NCBI GenBank assembly: GCA_045646245.1 | Contig: JAZRKJ010000054.1 | Coordinates: 1 to 43,730 of the forward strand | Source of the DNA: SIG607 sp045646245 | GTDB taxonomy: Bacteria > Bacillota > Clostridia > Oscillospirales > Acutalibacteraceae | Reading direction: 5' to 3' | Length of the DNA stretch: 43,730 nt | Shown here: positions 1 to 9,187 of the stretch, one piece after another | Position numbering within the stretch: position 1 is the first letter of the stretch | How the letters are laid out: every line of letters starts with the position of its first letter | Position numbers and translations under genes: made by a program | Notes under the pieces: generated by a model | Seen by the model: only the letters and a program-made list of their open reading frames with translations | The model's database searches: none | What the model was told of the DNA's origin: nothing

Positions 1-1
1 C

Positions 2-316
2 TCTGAGCCGGACAAGTTGTTCTTCAAGTTAGAAGAAGCCGAAACGGATATGACTGTATTTGAAAAACTCAACTACCGTGAACGTGCAATGATTTCAGCG
101 CATCTTGGTTTTTGTATGGAATGTTATGCCACTCATTTTTACGACAAAGACGATTTGGATGAAGACGGCAAGCCAACACGGAAACCCATACCCGAAGAAG
201 CCTTTATTGACATAGCTATAGACCACGGCTTGGCTTCGCCCGATACTGCCGATAAAACATATCGCAAAGCACTCGGCAAAATGAAAAAGGAACTGAAAAA
301 GAAAGATATATCCTAA
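2..316 (+). CDS. C-terminal part of a sigma-70 region 4-like protein (partial, cut by window edge)
   Basis: The frame is open to the left edge, so this is the end of a longer gene; a TTG at 17 is in frame but need not be the start. The visible part (about 105 residues) has a helix with YRERAMISAHLGFC, an acidic insert (DKDDLDEDGKPTRKP), then a second helical part with DTADKTYRKALGKMKKEL. The arrangement resembles the helix-turn-helix region 4 of sigma-70-like proteins carried by clostridial conjugative elements, with an insert between the helices. That assignment is from memory of the family and is tentative. It runs opposite to the c-di-GMP genes and is closed by a strong terminator. If correct, it marks the left side of the accessory region as mobile-element DNA. 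Confidence 0.45.
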   Translation, partial: SEPDKLFFKLEEAETDMTVFEKLNYRERAMISAHLGFCMECYATHFYDKDDLDEDGKPTRKPIPEEAFIDIAIDHGLASPDTADKTYRKALGKMKKELKKKDIS

Positions 317-322
317 AACAAA

Positions 323-369
323 AAAAGGGCGACAATCTGAATGTAACACATTCGAGGTGTCGCCCTTTT
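323..369 (+). terminator. Intrinsic terminator after the sigma-like gene
   Basis: A perfect 12-bp stem pairs 323-334 (AAAAGGGCGACA) with 358-369 (TGTCGCCCTTTT). A smaller inner stem, GAATG/CATTC, lies at 339-353. It begins seven bases after the stop codon at 316 and the right arm ends in four T. The A-rich left side means it could also act on the minus strand. Confidence 0.8.
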
Positions 370-410
370 ACTATACCATAAAATGAATTTAACATTGCCA
401 GTAAATGAAG

Positions 411-442
411 CATACCCGCAAACATTTTTGCTTGCGGGTATG
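411..442. terminator. Hairpin terminator between convergent genes
   Basis: Perfect 11-bp stem, CATACCCGCAA (411-421) with TTGCGGGTATG (432-442), followed by TTTTTAATTTT on the plus strand. It lies ten bases beyond the stop of the minus-strand GGDEF/EAL gene. The T-tract favours plus-strand termination. On the minus strand the tail is weaker (GCTTCATTT). Confidence 0.6.
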
Positions 443-451
443 TTTTTAATT

Positions 452-3400
452 TTAGAAATCGCTGATTACACGGTGGAAACCTTCGAAAACGATAACTTCA
501 TCATTTTTCTCAACACATCTTCCGGAGCAACGGACAGTAACCTTATCCCTTAGCGGATGATGCCATGGATATTCGACCTGAATAACAGTATTGCTTTCAG
601 CCATATCATGAATCATATTGTCTACTGCTACGCGATACTCTTTATCGATGTTATTTTGCCAATGCTTGAAGCACTCGTTCGGGGCAATATCATCGGCAAC
701 GCCTAACAGTCTTCTCATAGTTTCATCGGTATACAATTCGCCTTCGCCGGTTTTTGCGTTAATGTGAATAATCCACAATCCCACATTTATACCGCGCAAA
801 ATTGTTTTCATTTCCATGTTAACAAGCGGTGCATGTCTTTTTTCTTTTCCAAGCTTATCAAATCGTTCTAATCGTTTTGCATATTCTTCAGTATTGCTGA
901 TAAAATATTTTGCTTCAAGACTTTCTTCAGAGCAAGGTTTATCAAATAAATATCCTTGGAAAATGTCGGGCTGTAAACCGGATAAAACAATCAACTCAGA
1001 TGTGTTCTCGACACCTTCTAAACACACCTTTAATGAGTTTGATTTTGCAAATTCGATAACATTATGTATGAGATTGTAATTGTATCCGTTTTCCTTAATG
1101 TCACGAATAAATACACGATCAACCTTAAGTATGTTTGCATGAAGGTGTTTCAGATTGCCAAGATTAGAATAGCCTGTGCCGAAATCATCAATTGCAATTT
1201 GAATTCCAACCTGTCGGAGTTTTGTTAAAATGGCATAAACGTCCTCGTTTTCATCCAATTGAGCAGATTCGGTAATCTCAAGAATCAGAGCTTCTCCGGG
1301 GAGACCGTGCTTTGTAAGAAGCCTTGTAATTTGTGCGGCTATCCTTTTCTTTTCTAATTGTTTCGGTGAAATGTTAACACTGATTTTAAAATCCGGTATA
1401 AATTCACGCCACTGCTTACATTTGCGTAGCGCTTCATTCACAACCCAGATACCCACCTCGTTGATAAGCCCTGTTTGTTCAAGCACAGGAATAAACTGGT
1501 CGGGAAAAATCTGTCCCTTTGTTTTGGATTCGAATCTAAGCAATGCTTCTGCCGAAATAATAGAATAATCCTCTGCGCTAATCTGCGGTTGATACACAAG
1601 GGAAAAACCGCTGCATTTTTTCTTGATACTTTCTTCAAGTTCTTCTAAAAGTTCAACAGCGGAAATTCTTTCAAGCAAGCTGTCTTCAGAGAAAAAGACG
1701 ATCTGCCCGCTGTTGTTCTTTTTGGCGTTATTCAGCGTTTGAACTGCGTAATCATAAATATTTTCTGCGCTTACATATACGGATTTATCGTTAGGAACAA
1801 CTGAAGCAGAAATTGAGCATTTACCGGCCAAAGAGCCTTTGAGTTCGTCGAATAATTTTTTTGCTTCTTTGCTTGAATTTACATCAAGCAAAACAACAAA
1901 ACGGTCTTTTTCTGCATGATAAATCTGTCCCATAGAAAAACGTTTTTCAAGTTCTTCTGCCAAAGTTTTGAGCAGTGTATCTCCATAAACGGAACCGTGT
2001 TTCAGGTTGATTTCTGAAAGATTATCAATATCAAGAAGCATCAAACAGCTAAACTCATCTGCTGATTCATTTTGCAAGTCCATCTTCAGCTTCGCTTTGT
2101 TAAACAGGGTTGTAATAGGATTATAAAGATGCTTTACTGCGTTTTGAGAGATTCTTCCAATGAAAACAAAATGGTTATCCATTTCATCCTTTATGACACT
2201 TCCACGGCAGTTGACCCATCGCATATTATTATTATGCATACGGAAGTTTATATCAATCTCTTCGACATCGTGGCTTATAACGGAAGATACCGCTTTTTTA
2301 ACAAGCAATTGATCATTGGCGTGAACATAATTCAGCATATCCAAAATACCGTTCGCCAGTTCACGCCCGTCGGAAATATCAAAGGAGTTGGGGTCTTCTC
2401 CGAAAAAGCGGATAACACCCGTTTCGATATTCATAAGGAATAGATAATCGTCGGTACTGCCGGTTAATGTTTGCAAAAACTGACAATATTTTTCAACCTG
2501 AAGTTGCTTAATGCCTTTAGCGCCTTCTTGCCAAGGAAAAGTCTCTTTTTTGGTAATTGCCTTATTTTTATACATTTCCTTATCAGCTCTACGCAGAACA
2601 TCAGAGAGCTGATGGTCGATTTTTGCATCAAACTGAGATGTACCATATGCGCAAGAAACGCGACACTCAGGATATCCCTCAAGCGAAAGATTTTTCATTC
2701 CCTCAATACAGCGGGTCATCAATGCATCGCAATTGGTGCTGTCTTCATTTTTGAGTATAACAACAAACTCATCGCCGCCAACACGGAAAACATCTGCTTC
2801 TCCGAAAGAAGCGGAAAGATGAGCCGAAACGGTAGACAATAGTCTATCGCCTGCCATATGTCCGAAAATATCGTTCGTTACTTTAAGTTTATTAACGTCA
2901 AAGACGGCAACAGAAAATTTCGCATTACCTGAAATAATTTCGTGGTTGATTTCAATCTCTTTATCCATAAATGCGGATTTATTACCTACACCGGTAAGAC
3001 CATCACGATGTGCTTCGGTATCGAGCAAGTGAATTTGATGCTGTAAGGTTTTACGTGTTTCAATAAAAGTAGAGGTGAGTTCCCCGATTTCGTCACGAAG
3101 ATCTGTTTGAATATCAAAATCAAACTCACCGTCTGTTAAGTGCTTGGCGGCTTCATTTAGCTTTTTGATAGGACGGGCAAACTCACGGCTGACAAAGAAT
3201 GCACCGATCAATGCAAGAACTATAACAATCAAGGTGAATACAAGCGTGAAAACAGACAACGCGTGCTGTTCTCTATATATTTCGGAAACGGGTGCAAAAC
3301 ATACCATCAGCATACCGTTGCGCAATTTAGAACTGGCAATTCGTTTTTCAATACCATCAAGTTCGTATTTTATAAGCTCGTCTGTGCGCTCTTCTTTAGA

Positions 3401-4180
3401 GAGCTTTTCAACAACACCGTCAAAGCCGGGGTCACCCTCACCGATTAAATGTCCTCGCTCAAAATCCGGATGATATACAACGGTTCCATCGCTTTTTAGA
3501 AGGGCAGCTTTGCCTGAACTGTATATTGAAATTTGTTTTACGAGCGCCTCAATATGTTCAATAGATATATCGGCCCCGATAACGCCGATTAGCTGCTCAT
3601 TCATATAAAGTGGTACAACATACGATATAATATCCTGATTGATATTGGCATTATGGTATGCCTCGATCCATGTCGCTGTTTGATATTTTGTAGGAATATG
3701 CCACCATCCAACATGCTCGATATCGTCTTCCGCATATAAAGAAATATAGGTCAGCGGTTGATTCTCAAATTTTTGGGTATCTTTATTTTTTACATAGAAA
3801 AAGCCATCGGACTTGCCGATATACGAAGGATTATAGCGAATATAAATTGCCATTGCTCCCTCTATGCTTTCAATATGATGGAGTGCATTCTTTCCCAAAT
3901 TTGAAGAATAAATTGCTCTAAAAGAATCATCCTTTAACATCCCAATATCTGACAACTCTGAAAGTGCATTATGGGAAAGAGTATTTACCGAATCTTCTAT
4001 TTTTGCCAGCACAATATCAACTTCACCGGCATTCGTTTTACATAAAAGGTTCATATTTTCGGCAGAACCTTTTTCTATAATACCAGAAGTTAGAAGAGTG
4101 CACACAGTACCAATGACTAATGAAGCTATTAAAACGCTGCCGAAAAGCAGCCACATAATTTTTGCGCGAATTGATTTCAT
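452..4180 (-). CDS. Membrane dCache-HAMP-GGDEF-GGDEF(degenerate)-EAL-PAS cyclic-di-GMP enzyme
   Basis: Predicted bifunctional c-di-GMP cyclase/phosphodiesterase of 1242 residues. In order: membrane segment (about 8-30), extracellular dCache-like sensor (35-300), second membrane segment (308-330), HAMP (331-383), GGDEF domain with intact GGDEF at 468-472 and no clear RxxD inhibitory site, a PAS-like linker, a second GGDEF with AEKDRF in place of the motif (756-761), an EAL domain with EALLR at 878 and DDFGTGYS at 998-1005, and a C-terminal PAS-like domain. The EAL metal-binding motifs look complete, so phosphodiesterase activity is likely; net direction is unknown. I chose the ATG at 4180 because it directly precedes the membrane helix and follows a GGTGG site; a start at 4255 would overlap the promoter. 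It has its own promoter and follows the terminator of the upstream operon. Confidence 0.9.
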   Translation of the reverse strand: MKSIRAKIMWLLFGSVLIASLVIGTVCTLLTSGIIEKGSAENMNLLCKTNAGEVDIVLAKIEDSVNTLSHNALSELSDIGMLKDDSFRAIYSSNLGKNALHHIESIEGAMAIYIRYNPSYIGKSDGFFYVKNKDTQKFENQPLTYISLYAEDDIEHVGWWHIPTKYQTATWIEAYHNANINQDIISYVVPLYMNEQLIGVIGADISIEHIEALVKQISIYSSGKAALLKSDGTVVYHPDFERGHLIGEGDPGFDGVVEKLSKEERTDELIKYELDGIEKRIASSKLRNGMLMVCFAPVSEIYREQHALSVFTLVFTLIVIVLALIGAFFVSREFARPIKKLNEAAKHLTDGEFDFDIQTDLRDEIGELTSTFIETRKTLQHQIHLLDTEAHRDGLTGVGNKSAFMDKEIEINHEIISGNAKFSVAVFDVNKLKVTNDIFGHMAGDRLLSTVSAHLSASFGEADVFRVGGDEFVVILKNEDSTNCDALMTRCIEGMKNLSLEGYPECRVSCAYGTSQFDAKIDHQLSDVLRRADKEMYKNKAITKKETFPWQEGAKGIKQLQVEKYCQFLQTLTGSTDDYLFLMNIETGVIRFFGEDPNSFDISDGRELANGILDMLNYVHANDQLLVKKAVSSVISHDVEEIDINFRMHNNNMRWVNCRGSVIKDEMDNHFVFIGRISQNAVKHLYNPITTLFNKAKLKMDLQNESADEFSCLMLLDIDNLSEINLKHGSVYGDTLLKTLAEELEKRFSMGQIYHAEKDRFVVLLDVNSSKEAKKLFDELKGSLAGKCSISASVVPNDKSVYVSAENIYDYAVQTLNNAKKNNSGQIVFFSEDSLLERISAVELLEELEESIKKKCSGFSLVYQPQISAEDYSIISAEALLRFESKTKGQIFPDQFIPVLEQTGLINEVGIWVVNEALRKCKQWREFIPDFKISVNISPKQLEKKRIAAQITRLLTKHGLPGEALILEITESAQLDENEDVYAILTKLRQVGIQIAIDDFGTGYSNLGNLKHLHANILKVDRVFIRDIKENGYNYNLIHNVIEFAKSNSLKVCLEGVENTSELIVLSGLQPDIFQGYLFDKPCSEESLEAKYFISNTEEYAKRLERFDKLGKEKRHAPLVNMEMKTILRGINVGLWIIHINAKTGEGELYTDETMRRLLGVADDIAPNECFKHWQNNIDKEYRVAVDNMIHDMAESNTVIQVEYPWHHPLRDKVTVRCSGRCVEKNDEVIVFEGFHRVISDF

Positions 4181-4219
4181 TTTGCTACCACCAGAGAATA
4201 AACATAATTTTACATTATA

Positions 4220-4248
4220 AGTATAGCACAAATGAAATATTATGGCAA
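4220..4248 (-). promoter_or_regulatory. SigA-type promoter of the GGDEF/EAL gene
   Basis: On the minus strand TTGCCA (4243-4248), a 17-base spacer and TATACT (4220-4225) lie 40 bases ahead of the ATG at 4180. It sits beyond the terminator that ends the eight-gene operon, so this gene can be transcribed independently. Confidence 0.75.
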
Positions 4249-4277
4249 CTATCATTCATATAATTTGTCACAAAATA

Positions 4278-4308
4278 GAAGCCACGGCAATTTTTTTGCC
4301 GTGGCTTC
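4278..4308 (-). terminator. Terminator closing the eight-gene operon
   Basis: A perfect 13-bp stem pairs GAAGCCACGGCAA (4278-4290) with TTGCCGTGGCTTC (4296-4308) around a five-base loop. On the minus strand it is followed by TATTTTG. It starts a few bases after the stop of the EAL gene at 4314. Confidence 0.8.
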
Positions 4309-4313
4309 AACAA

Positions 4314-6200
4314 TTATTTTCTATTTGTATAAAAATCCAGCGCATTTTCAAGCGGTAAAACGTGGGAATACAAGAAGCCTTGGATATAATCGCATTCGGC
4401 ATCGGTCACCTTTTGGTTTTCGACTTCGTTTTCAATTCCTTCACACAAAACAGAAATCCCTAAATCGTGAGCCATACGAATGATACCAATAAGAACTGCA
4501 TTTCCTCGATGAGAAACCGATTTTGCAACGATATGTCGATCTATCTTGATGACATCAATCGGATAATCACACAAATCGCTAAATGAGGTGTATCCACTTC
4601 CAAAATCATCAAGAGCAATTCCACAACCGATTTTTTTAATGCCCAATATATTTTTATAGGCAACAGAACTATCACTAACCAAAGCATCTTCTGTCAATTC
4701 AATAAGAAGATTTTTTCTGTCAAAGTCATATTTTGACAGAGCTTCTTCGAACTCTTCTAAAAAAGTTGGATGTGAAAGGGTTGTTCGTGTAAAGTTGCAA
4801 GAAAGATATAGCTTTTTAAAATCGGTGTTTTTCCAATTGGCGAGCATCTTACAGGTATTTTCAAAAATATAAAAATCAAGTTTATCAATCATACCCGCAA
4901 GTTTCATATCTTCAATATAATTCGCCGGTGACAACACACCCTCTTCTAAGCTATGCCAACGGGACAGCACTTCTGCTCCGCACAGTTTCTTTTTCTTTGT
5001 GTCAAATACAAATTGAAGATAAATTTGGAATTCTTCATTTTCCAAAGCTTTAGATATCTTCTTTTGAAGTCTGCTTTTGATAGATACGCGGTTCAGAGTG
5101 TTTTTATCGCACAAGCAAACATCCTTGTTCTCATGCGCGGCAAGAAGATATCCTTGACGGGCATTGTAAATAACGGTTTCTGTAGGGAGGTTTTGTTTAT
5201 CAAGAGGGTAAACACCGCCCCTGAACAAAACGCCGTTATCCTTTGAAAAACTTCCGTTATAGCTATTAAGATTTCTTATGAGTTCTGTCATACTTTCGAT
5301 TGCACGTTGCGTATCAGGGCACATAAAGCAACAAGCAAATACGCCGTTGTCAATTCGAGAAGCAAAATCGTTATCTTTAAGTATCCCTGTCATAGTGGCC
5401 GCCGCATAGCGTTGCAATTCTTCAGATTCGGGCAAGCCGAAATAGGTTTCTATTTTCTCAATATCAATTGCAATATATGCCACATAATATAATGAGCGCA
5501 CCGCACTCGAAATATGATGAGAATAACATTCCTCAAAATAACTCAAATTGCCGATACCGGTAAGTGTGTCGGTCATTTTGGTTTGATTCTGCGCGTGATT
5601 ACGGTGGCGTTTCACAATAATATAAACGAACATAGTAATCAAAGCAAGAACTAAAACACTGATGGCAATTATAAGCCACGGAATGATTTTGGCAGACTGT
5701 GTTTTATCTTCAAGCTGCATAGCAGCAGACATCCACACGGTTTTATCGGCACTTTGAACCGCCGTCTCTACGGCTGCCGCAATATCAGGATTCATTATTT
5801 TAGTAAAGCCGATACAAACCGTTTGTTTTTTACCGTCTTTATCATAAGAAAACAGTTCTATTTCTTTAGAAAGAGAAATATCTCCTTTATGGTGTGCAGA
5901 GGCAATTTCCACCTGAAAATTTTCACAAAGTTCTTTTTGTCTGTCTTTGCTGTCGGCAGAAACATAAGAAAAGTCTATCCCTGTCTGCTCGCTTATTTGC
6001 TCATATATCTTTGGCAAGATACCTTCATAACACTCGGTTTTTTCGTTATAAAATTCCAAAGGATACATATTAGGATTACCGGCTATATAAATTGTATCAG
6101 CCGCCGTCGGTTCCCTTGTAGACATTACCTCAGCAGAAACGGGAATACAGGCAAAAAGAACACTTAACAAGAAAATTACCGAAACAATCAGCCTTTTCAT
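4314..6200 (-). CDS. Periplasmic solute-binding-like sensor fused to degenerate GGDEF and EAL phosphodiesterase
   Basis: Predicted c-di-GMP phosphodiesterase of 628 residues, last gene of the operon. A signal peptide (1-23) leads into an extracellular segment (about 35-165) whose start (IYIAGNPNMYPLEFYNE...YEGILPKI) resembles half of a family-3 solute-binding protein, then a membrane helix (171-196). The GGDEF domain is degenerate, with DNGVF at 284-288. The EAL domain keeps E410 (EVLSR), N469, E501, D531-D532 (DDFGSGY), K552, E587 and Q607, so hydrolysis of c-di-GMP is expected. The ATG overlaps the stop of the DivIVA-like gene by four bases, which suggests coupled translation. Because the operon begins with a cyclic-dinucleotide riboswitch, the enzyme probably provides negative feedback. 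Its extracellular ligand cannot be told from sequence. Confidence 0.9.
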   Translation of the reverse strand: MKRLIVSVIFLLSVLFACIPVSAEVMSTREPTAADTIYIAGNPNMYPLEFYNEKTECYEGILPKIYEQISEQTGIDFSYVSADSKDRQKELCENFQVEIASAHHKGDISLSKEIELFSYDKDGKKQTVCIGFTKIMNPDIAAAVETAVQSADKTVWMSAAMQLEDKTQSAKIIPWLIIAISVLVLALITMFVYIIVKRHRNHAQNQTKMTDTLTGIGNLSYFEECYSHHISSAVRSLYYVAYIAIDIEKIETYFGLPESEELQRYAAATMTGILKDNDFASRIDNGVFACCFMCPDTQRAIESMTELIRNLNSYNGSFSKDNGVLFRGGVYPLDKQNLPTETVIYNARQGYLLAAHENKDVCLCDKNTLNRVSIKSRLQKKISKALENEEFQIYLQFVFDTKKKKLCGAEVLSRWHSLEEGVLSPANYIEDMKLAGMIDKLDFYIFENTCKMLANWKNTDFKKLYLSCNFTRTTLSHPTFLEEFEEALSKYDFDRKNLLIELTEDALVSDSSVAYKNILGIKKIGCGIALDDFGSGYTSFSDLCDYPIDVIKIDRHIVAKSVSHRGNAVLIGIIRMAHDLGISVLCEGIENEVENQKVTDAECDYIQGFLYSHVLPLENALDFYTNRK

Positions 6201-6664
6201 ACTGCGATTCCTTCTTCGGAGTTGTATTCTGCTATCAAGTCTTCGGTTTTGACTGTCTCGGCAGCCAATTTATCATCTATATCGGAAAGTACGGAAACAA
6301 TTTCTTTTCTGACGTTTTCAATTTTTTTACGATATGTATTCAATTTGTCCGTCTCGGCTTCCTTGAGAGCGAGAAGTTCATCCTGAGCCTCTTTATATTC
6401 GCCATCCGCTTTTGCTTTCAACTCGGTTGCATATTGCTGTGCATCAAAAAGCGCTTGAGCAATATCGGCATTTGCTTGTTTATATTTGTTGATCTCTTCA
6501 TTAAGCGCAGCAATTTGTGCTGTCAATTCATTTCTTTCCTTGGTATGCTCTGCGGTGATCAGGTCGATTTTACCATTAAATTCATCATTTACTCTCGCAA
6601 TATAATCACATACTTCTGTTTTAGAAAAGCCGAAAAGCGAGGTTCTAAGTAACTTCTTTTGCAT
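6197..6664 (-). CDS. DivIVA-like coiled-coil protein
   Basis: A 155-residue protein. The N-terminus (LFGFSKTEVCDYIARVNDEF region, residues 10-29) matches the membrane-binding domain pattern of DivIVA/GpsB proteins, and most of the rest (about 30-145) is a charged, Ala/Glu/Lys-rich coiled coil. Family knowledge: such proteins gather at curved membrane and recruit partners to poles or septa. It lacks the length and C-terminus of housekeeping DivIVA. It sits between the glycosyltransferase and the EAL gene, overlapping the latter by four bases, and has a good AAGGAG site. I infer that it positions the polymer machinery or the phosphodiesterase; this is not shown by sequence. Confidence 0.65.
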   Translation of the reverse strand: MQKKLLRTSLFGFSKTEVCDYIARVNDEFNGKIDLITAEHTKERNELTAQIAALNEEINKYKQANADIAQALFDAQQYATELKAKADGEYKEAQDELLALKEAETDKLNTYRKKIENVRKEIVSVLSDIDDKLAAETVKTEDLIAEYNSEEGIAV

Positions 6665-6677
6665 AACTGTTTACTCC

Positions 6678-8096
6678 TTATTTTACATTGATTTTTTTGC
6701 GTTCAATTCTGCCCCAATTCAGTTTTTTCTTTTTATAACCGAAAAAAGCGGTTGCTCGGACAAATGCCATAATAAATCGCAAAAAAGTAATCTCAAAAAA
6801 GCATAACAAAACCGCTTTCAGGGCATCCATTGCCGATATTTTAAGGTCTATTGTCTGTGTTCTTGCAAAAAATGCGGTTAGAGTTAAAATACAACCAAAT
6901 ACAGCATAAATTGCGAAAAACAAAATCATAAACGGCACATTGATCAAATCAAATATAAATGCAAGCACCATTGTCAGTATGCCGAAGATCTCAATAAATG
7001 GGGATAACAACTCATAGAGAAGAAAATAAAAAAACGAAACAAAACTAACGGCTCCAAATTTAGCATTAAACAGCATAACTTTGTGCTTCCACATGCTTTG
7101 GAACAATCCCAAATGCCAACGTTTTCTTTGTTTGCAAAGGTCTTTAAGTCTTTCGGGCGCCTGGGACCAGCAAATCGCATCAGTAGCATATTTGACACAA
7201 TATGGAATTTCGTTCAAGGTGCAGTACTCGTGTAGCTTTACAACAAGCTCCATATCCTCGCCCATTGTAGAATGATCATATCCGCCTGCAGCAATCACAA
7301 CGTCCTTCTTAAAAAGACCGAATGCACCCGAAATGATAAGAGAACCATTGAATTTATCAAACAAAATACGTGAAGCAAGAAAAGAACGGTCATACTCAAG
7401 CACCTGCATGCAAGCAAGAACATTGCTCGGTAACTTATAATTCAAAACTCTGCCATGATCTAACGTAACGCTATTGGCAGGTCTGACTACACCGCCAACA
7501 GCCACGATGTTTTCTTGCTCTAAAATAGGACGGGAAATTTTACTTAGCGAATCATACTGCAAAACCGAATCGGCATCCATACAAATAAAGTATGGGAATT
7601 TGCAAGCGTTGATTCCCATGTTAAGCGAATCGGCTTTTCCGCCGTTTTTCTTTCTGATGAGTGTGAGCGGCACCTTTTCGCTAACCGATTCATAAACAAA
7701 TTCTTCTGTTTGACAGTTTATTTTTCTATGAATTGGGCGACGGATAGGTTTCATATCAAAAGCTTCAATAAGTTTCTGCGAAGTGTTGTCTTTTGAGCCG
7801 TCATCCACGACAACGATTTCATAGAGTTTATATTCCAGAGCAAGCAAGGATTTAACCGTTTCCACTACGGTTACTTCTTCGTTATATGCAGGAACAATAA
7901 TACTAATGGGCACATAATAATTTTGAAGCAGTGTGTTTTTCAGTTTTTCCTGATGTCTTTTTTTGTAAAGTTCCGAGGAGCCAACAACCACCGCCAGAAA
8001 AAGAAACGAGGAATAACCAATAAGATAAATAACAAAAAATATATTTATATAATCCAGTATGGTTTTTACAATCATAAAAGCGTTGTCACTTATCAT
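6678..8096 (-). CDS. Processive family-2 glycosyltransferase (polysaccharide synthase)
   Basis: Membrane glycosyltransferase of 472 residues, similar in plan to poly-N-acetylglucosamine synthase (PgaC/IcaA), hyaluronan and cellulose synthases. One membrane segment (about 12-38) precedes the catalytic domain (60-330), which has D98/D99 (VVVDDGS), the DxD at 174-176 (DADS), E280-D281 (MGEDME) and QRKRW at 323-327, the QxxRW mark of processive synthases. Three or four membrane helices follow (350-455) and would form the export channel. No PilZ domain is seen, so c-di-GMP control is more likely at the RNA level. The start overlaps the stop of the HEAT gene by four bases. The sugar is unknown; the family-wide motifs do not decide it. 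Confidence 0.9.
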   Translation of the reverse strand: MISDNAFMIVKTILDYINIFFVIYLIGYSSFLFLAVVVGSSELYKKRHQEKLKNTLLQNYYVPISIIVPAYNEEVTVVETVKSLLALEYKLYEIVVVDDGSKDNTSQKLIEAFDMKPIRRPIHRKINCQTEEFVYESVSEKVPLTLIRKKNGGKADSLNMGINACKFPYFICMDADSVLQYDSLSKISRPILEQENIVAVGGVVRPANSVTLDHGRVLNYKLPSNVLACMQVLEYDRSFLASRILFDKFNGSLIISGAFGLFKKDVVIAAGGYDHSTMGEDMELVVKLHEYCTLNEIPYCVKYATDAICWSQAPERLKDLCKQRKRWHLGLFQSMWKHKVMLFNAKFGAVSFVSFFYFLLYELLSPFIEIFGILTMVLAFIFDLINVPFMILFFAIYAVFGCILTLTAFFARTQTIDLKISAMDALKAVLLCFFEITFLRFIMAFVRATAFFGYKKKKLNWGRIERKKINVK

Positions 8097-9187
8097 ACGG
8101 TTACCGCCTCCTTTTCTTTTAGTTTTTTGCGGTCAAAACGATAACGGAGCATTTCGGAGGCATAGCGGTCGCCACCTTCGAAAACATCAATCATTTCCTC
8201 GTATTTAACGCCCAGTCGTTCGAGACTATCCGCAGCGTTATAGCGCACATACCAATTCCTGTCGCAAAGCAAATCCCTCAAAATTTCTTCTGTCTTTACA
8301 GATGGATAATTCCCAAGTGCAGTTGCCGCAATTGCTTTATATTCCCATATAGGTGAATTATCGGTGGCAAAGCCATATAAACAATCAAGTGCAGGTTCGT
8401 AATGGTATTTTGCAAAATATCGAATGGCACTGAAACGCAACTCCTGATTTTCGTCCTTGTCGCACATAATGTGTAATACCTTTTCTTTATGCGCATCAGA
8501 ACTAAAGCGAAAGTAATCAAGCACCGGCAGTTTGAGGCTTAAAGAAAACTCATTAAAACTCTGCCAAAGCTTTTTATCAAGCAACTCTCTTTCGCCACCA
8601 AAAGATAAAAGACCGTCGGCAATCATTTTTGAGTGATGAAAACCACCTGTTCTATCTAATAGTTTAAGTGCATTTATTACGCTCTGGGAATCTCCGATGG
8701 AATAAAGCGCCTGCAATGCATTTTCACGGCAATACAAATTGGATTCTTTAACAAGCTCCATAAGAGAATCTATGACAATACCTATGTATGCGCCTTTAAA
8801 TACATTGTATTTCTTAATTATGTAAGGATAATAAGCCGCTTGAATTTTATTTTTCTCGCTATATTTAAAGGTCAGAAAAACAAATACGGAACTTAGCTTT
8901 ATAATATAGTTTTGAACCTGCTCGGGTTTTTGCTCATAAAGCTTTTCAAGTGTTTCGTCAAAAGCCATCATATGATTGATTTTCTTTAATTTCTTACAGA
9001 GGAACTTCTTATGTTCTTCATCAATCGTATCCTTACTAAATTGTTCCTCGATACTATCTGTAAAATCTATGCTTCGCTTTTCGATGTTTTTATCCTTTTT
9101 GCGAAACACAAAAATACAAACAATGTTGAATATAATCATAGCAGCGCATACGGCTAGATAAGCATAAATCAGTATTTCAACCTTCAT
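8093..9187 (-). CDS. Membrane-anchored HEAT-repeat protein
   Basis: A 364-residue protein with one N-terminal membrane helix (about 5-28), a charged linker, and a helical-repeat body. The C-terminal half shows HEAT-type repeats, for example around residues 230-345, where ELRFSAIRYFAKY, EYKAIAATALGNY and WYVRYNAADSLERLG recur at about 30-residue spacing. No catalytic motif is visible. HEAT proteins usually act as scaffolds. The position directly before the glycosyltransferase, with a four-base overlap, suggests a cytoplasmic partner or regulator of that enzyme. The start follows an AGGG site and lies inside the last codons of the preceding gene. Confidence 0.8.
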   Translation of the reverse strand: MKVEILIYAYLAVCAAMIIFNIVCIFVFRKKDKNIEKRSIDFTDSIEEQFSKDTIDEEHKKFLCKKLKKINHMMAFDETLEKLYEQKPEQVQNYIIKLSSVFVFLTFKYSEKNKIQAAYYPYIIKKYNVFKGAYIGIVIDSLMELVKESNLYCRENALQALYSIGDSQSVINALKLLDRTGGFHHSKMIADGLLSFGGERELLDKKLWQSFNEFSLSLKLPVLDYFRFSSDAHKEKVLHIMCDKDENQELRFSAIRYFAKYHYEPALDCLYGFATDNSPIWEYKAIAATALGNYPSVKTEEILRDLLCDRNWYVRYNAADSLERLGVKYEEMIDVFEGGDRYASEMLRYRFDRKKLKEKEAVTV

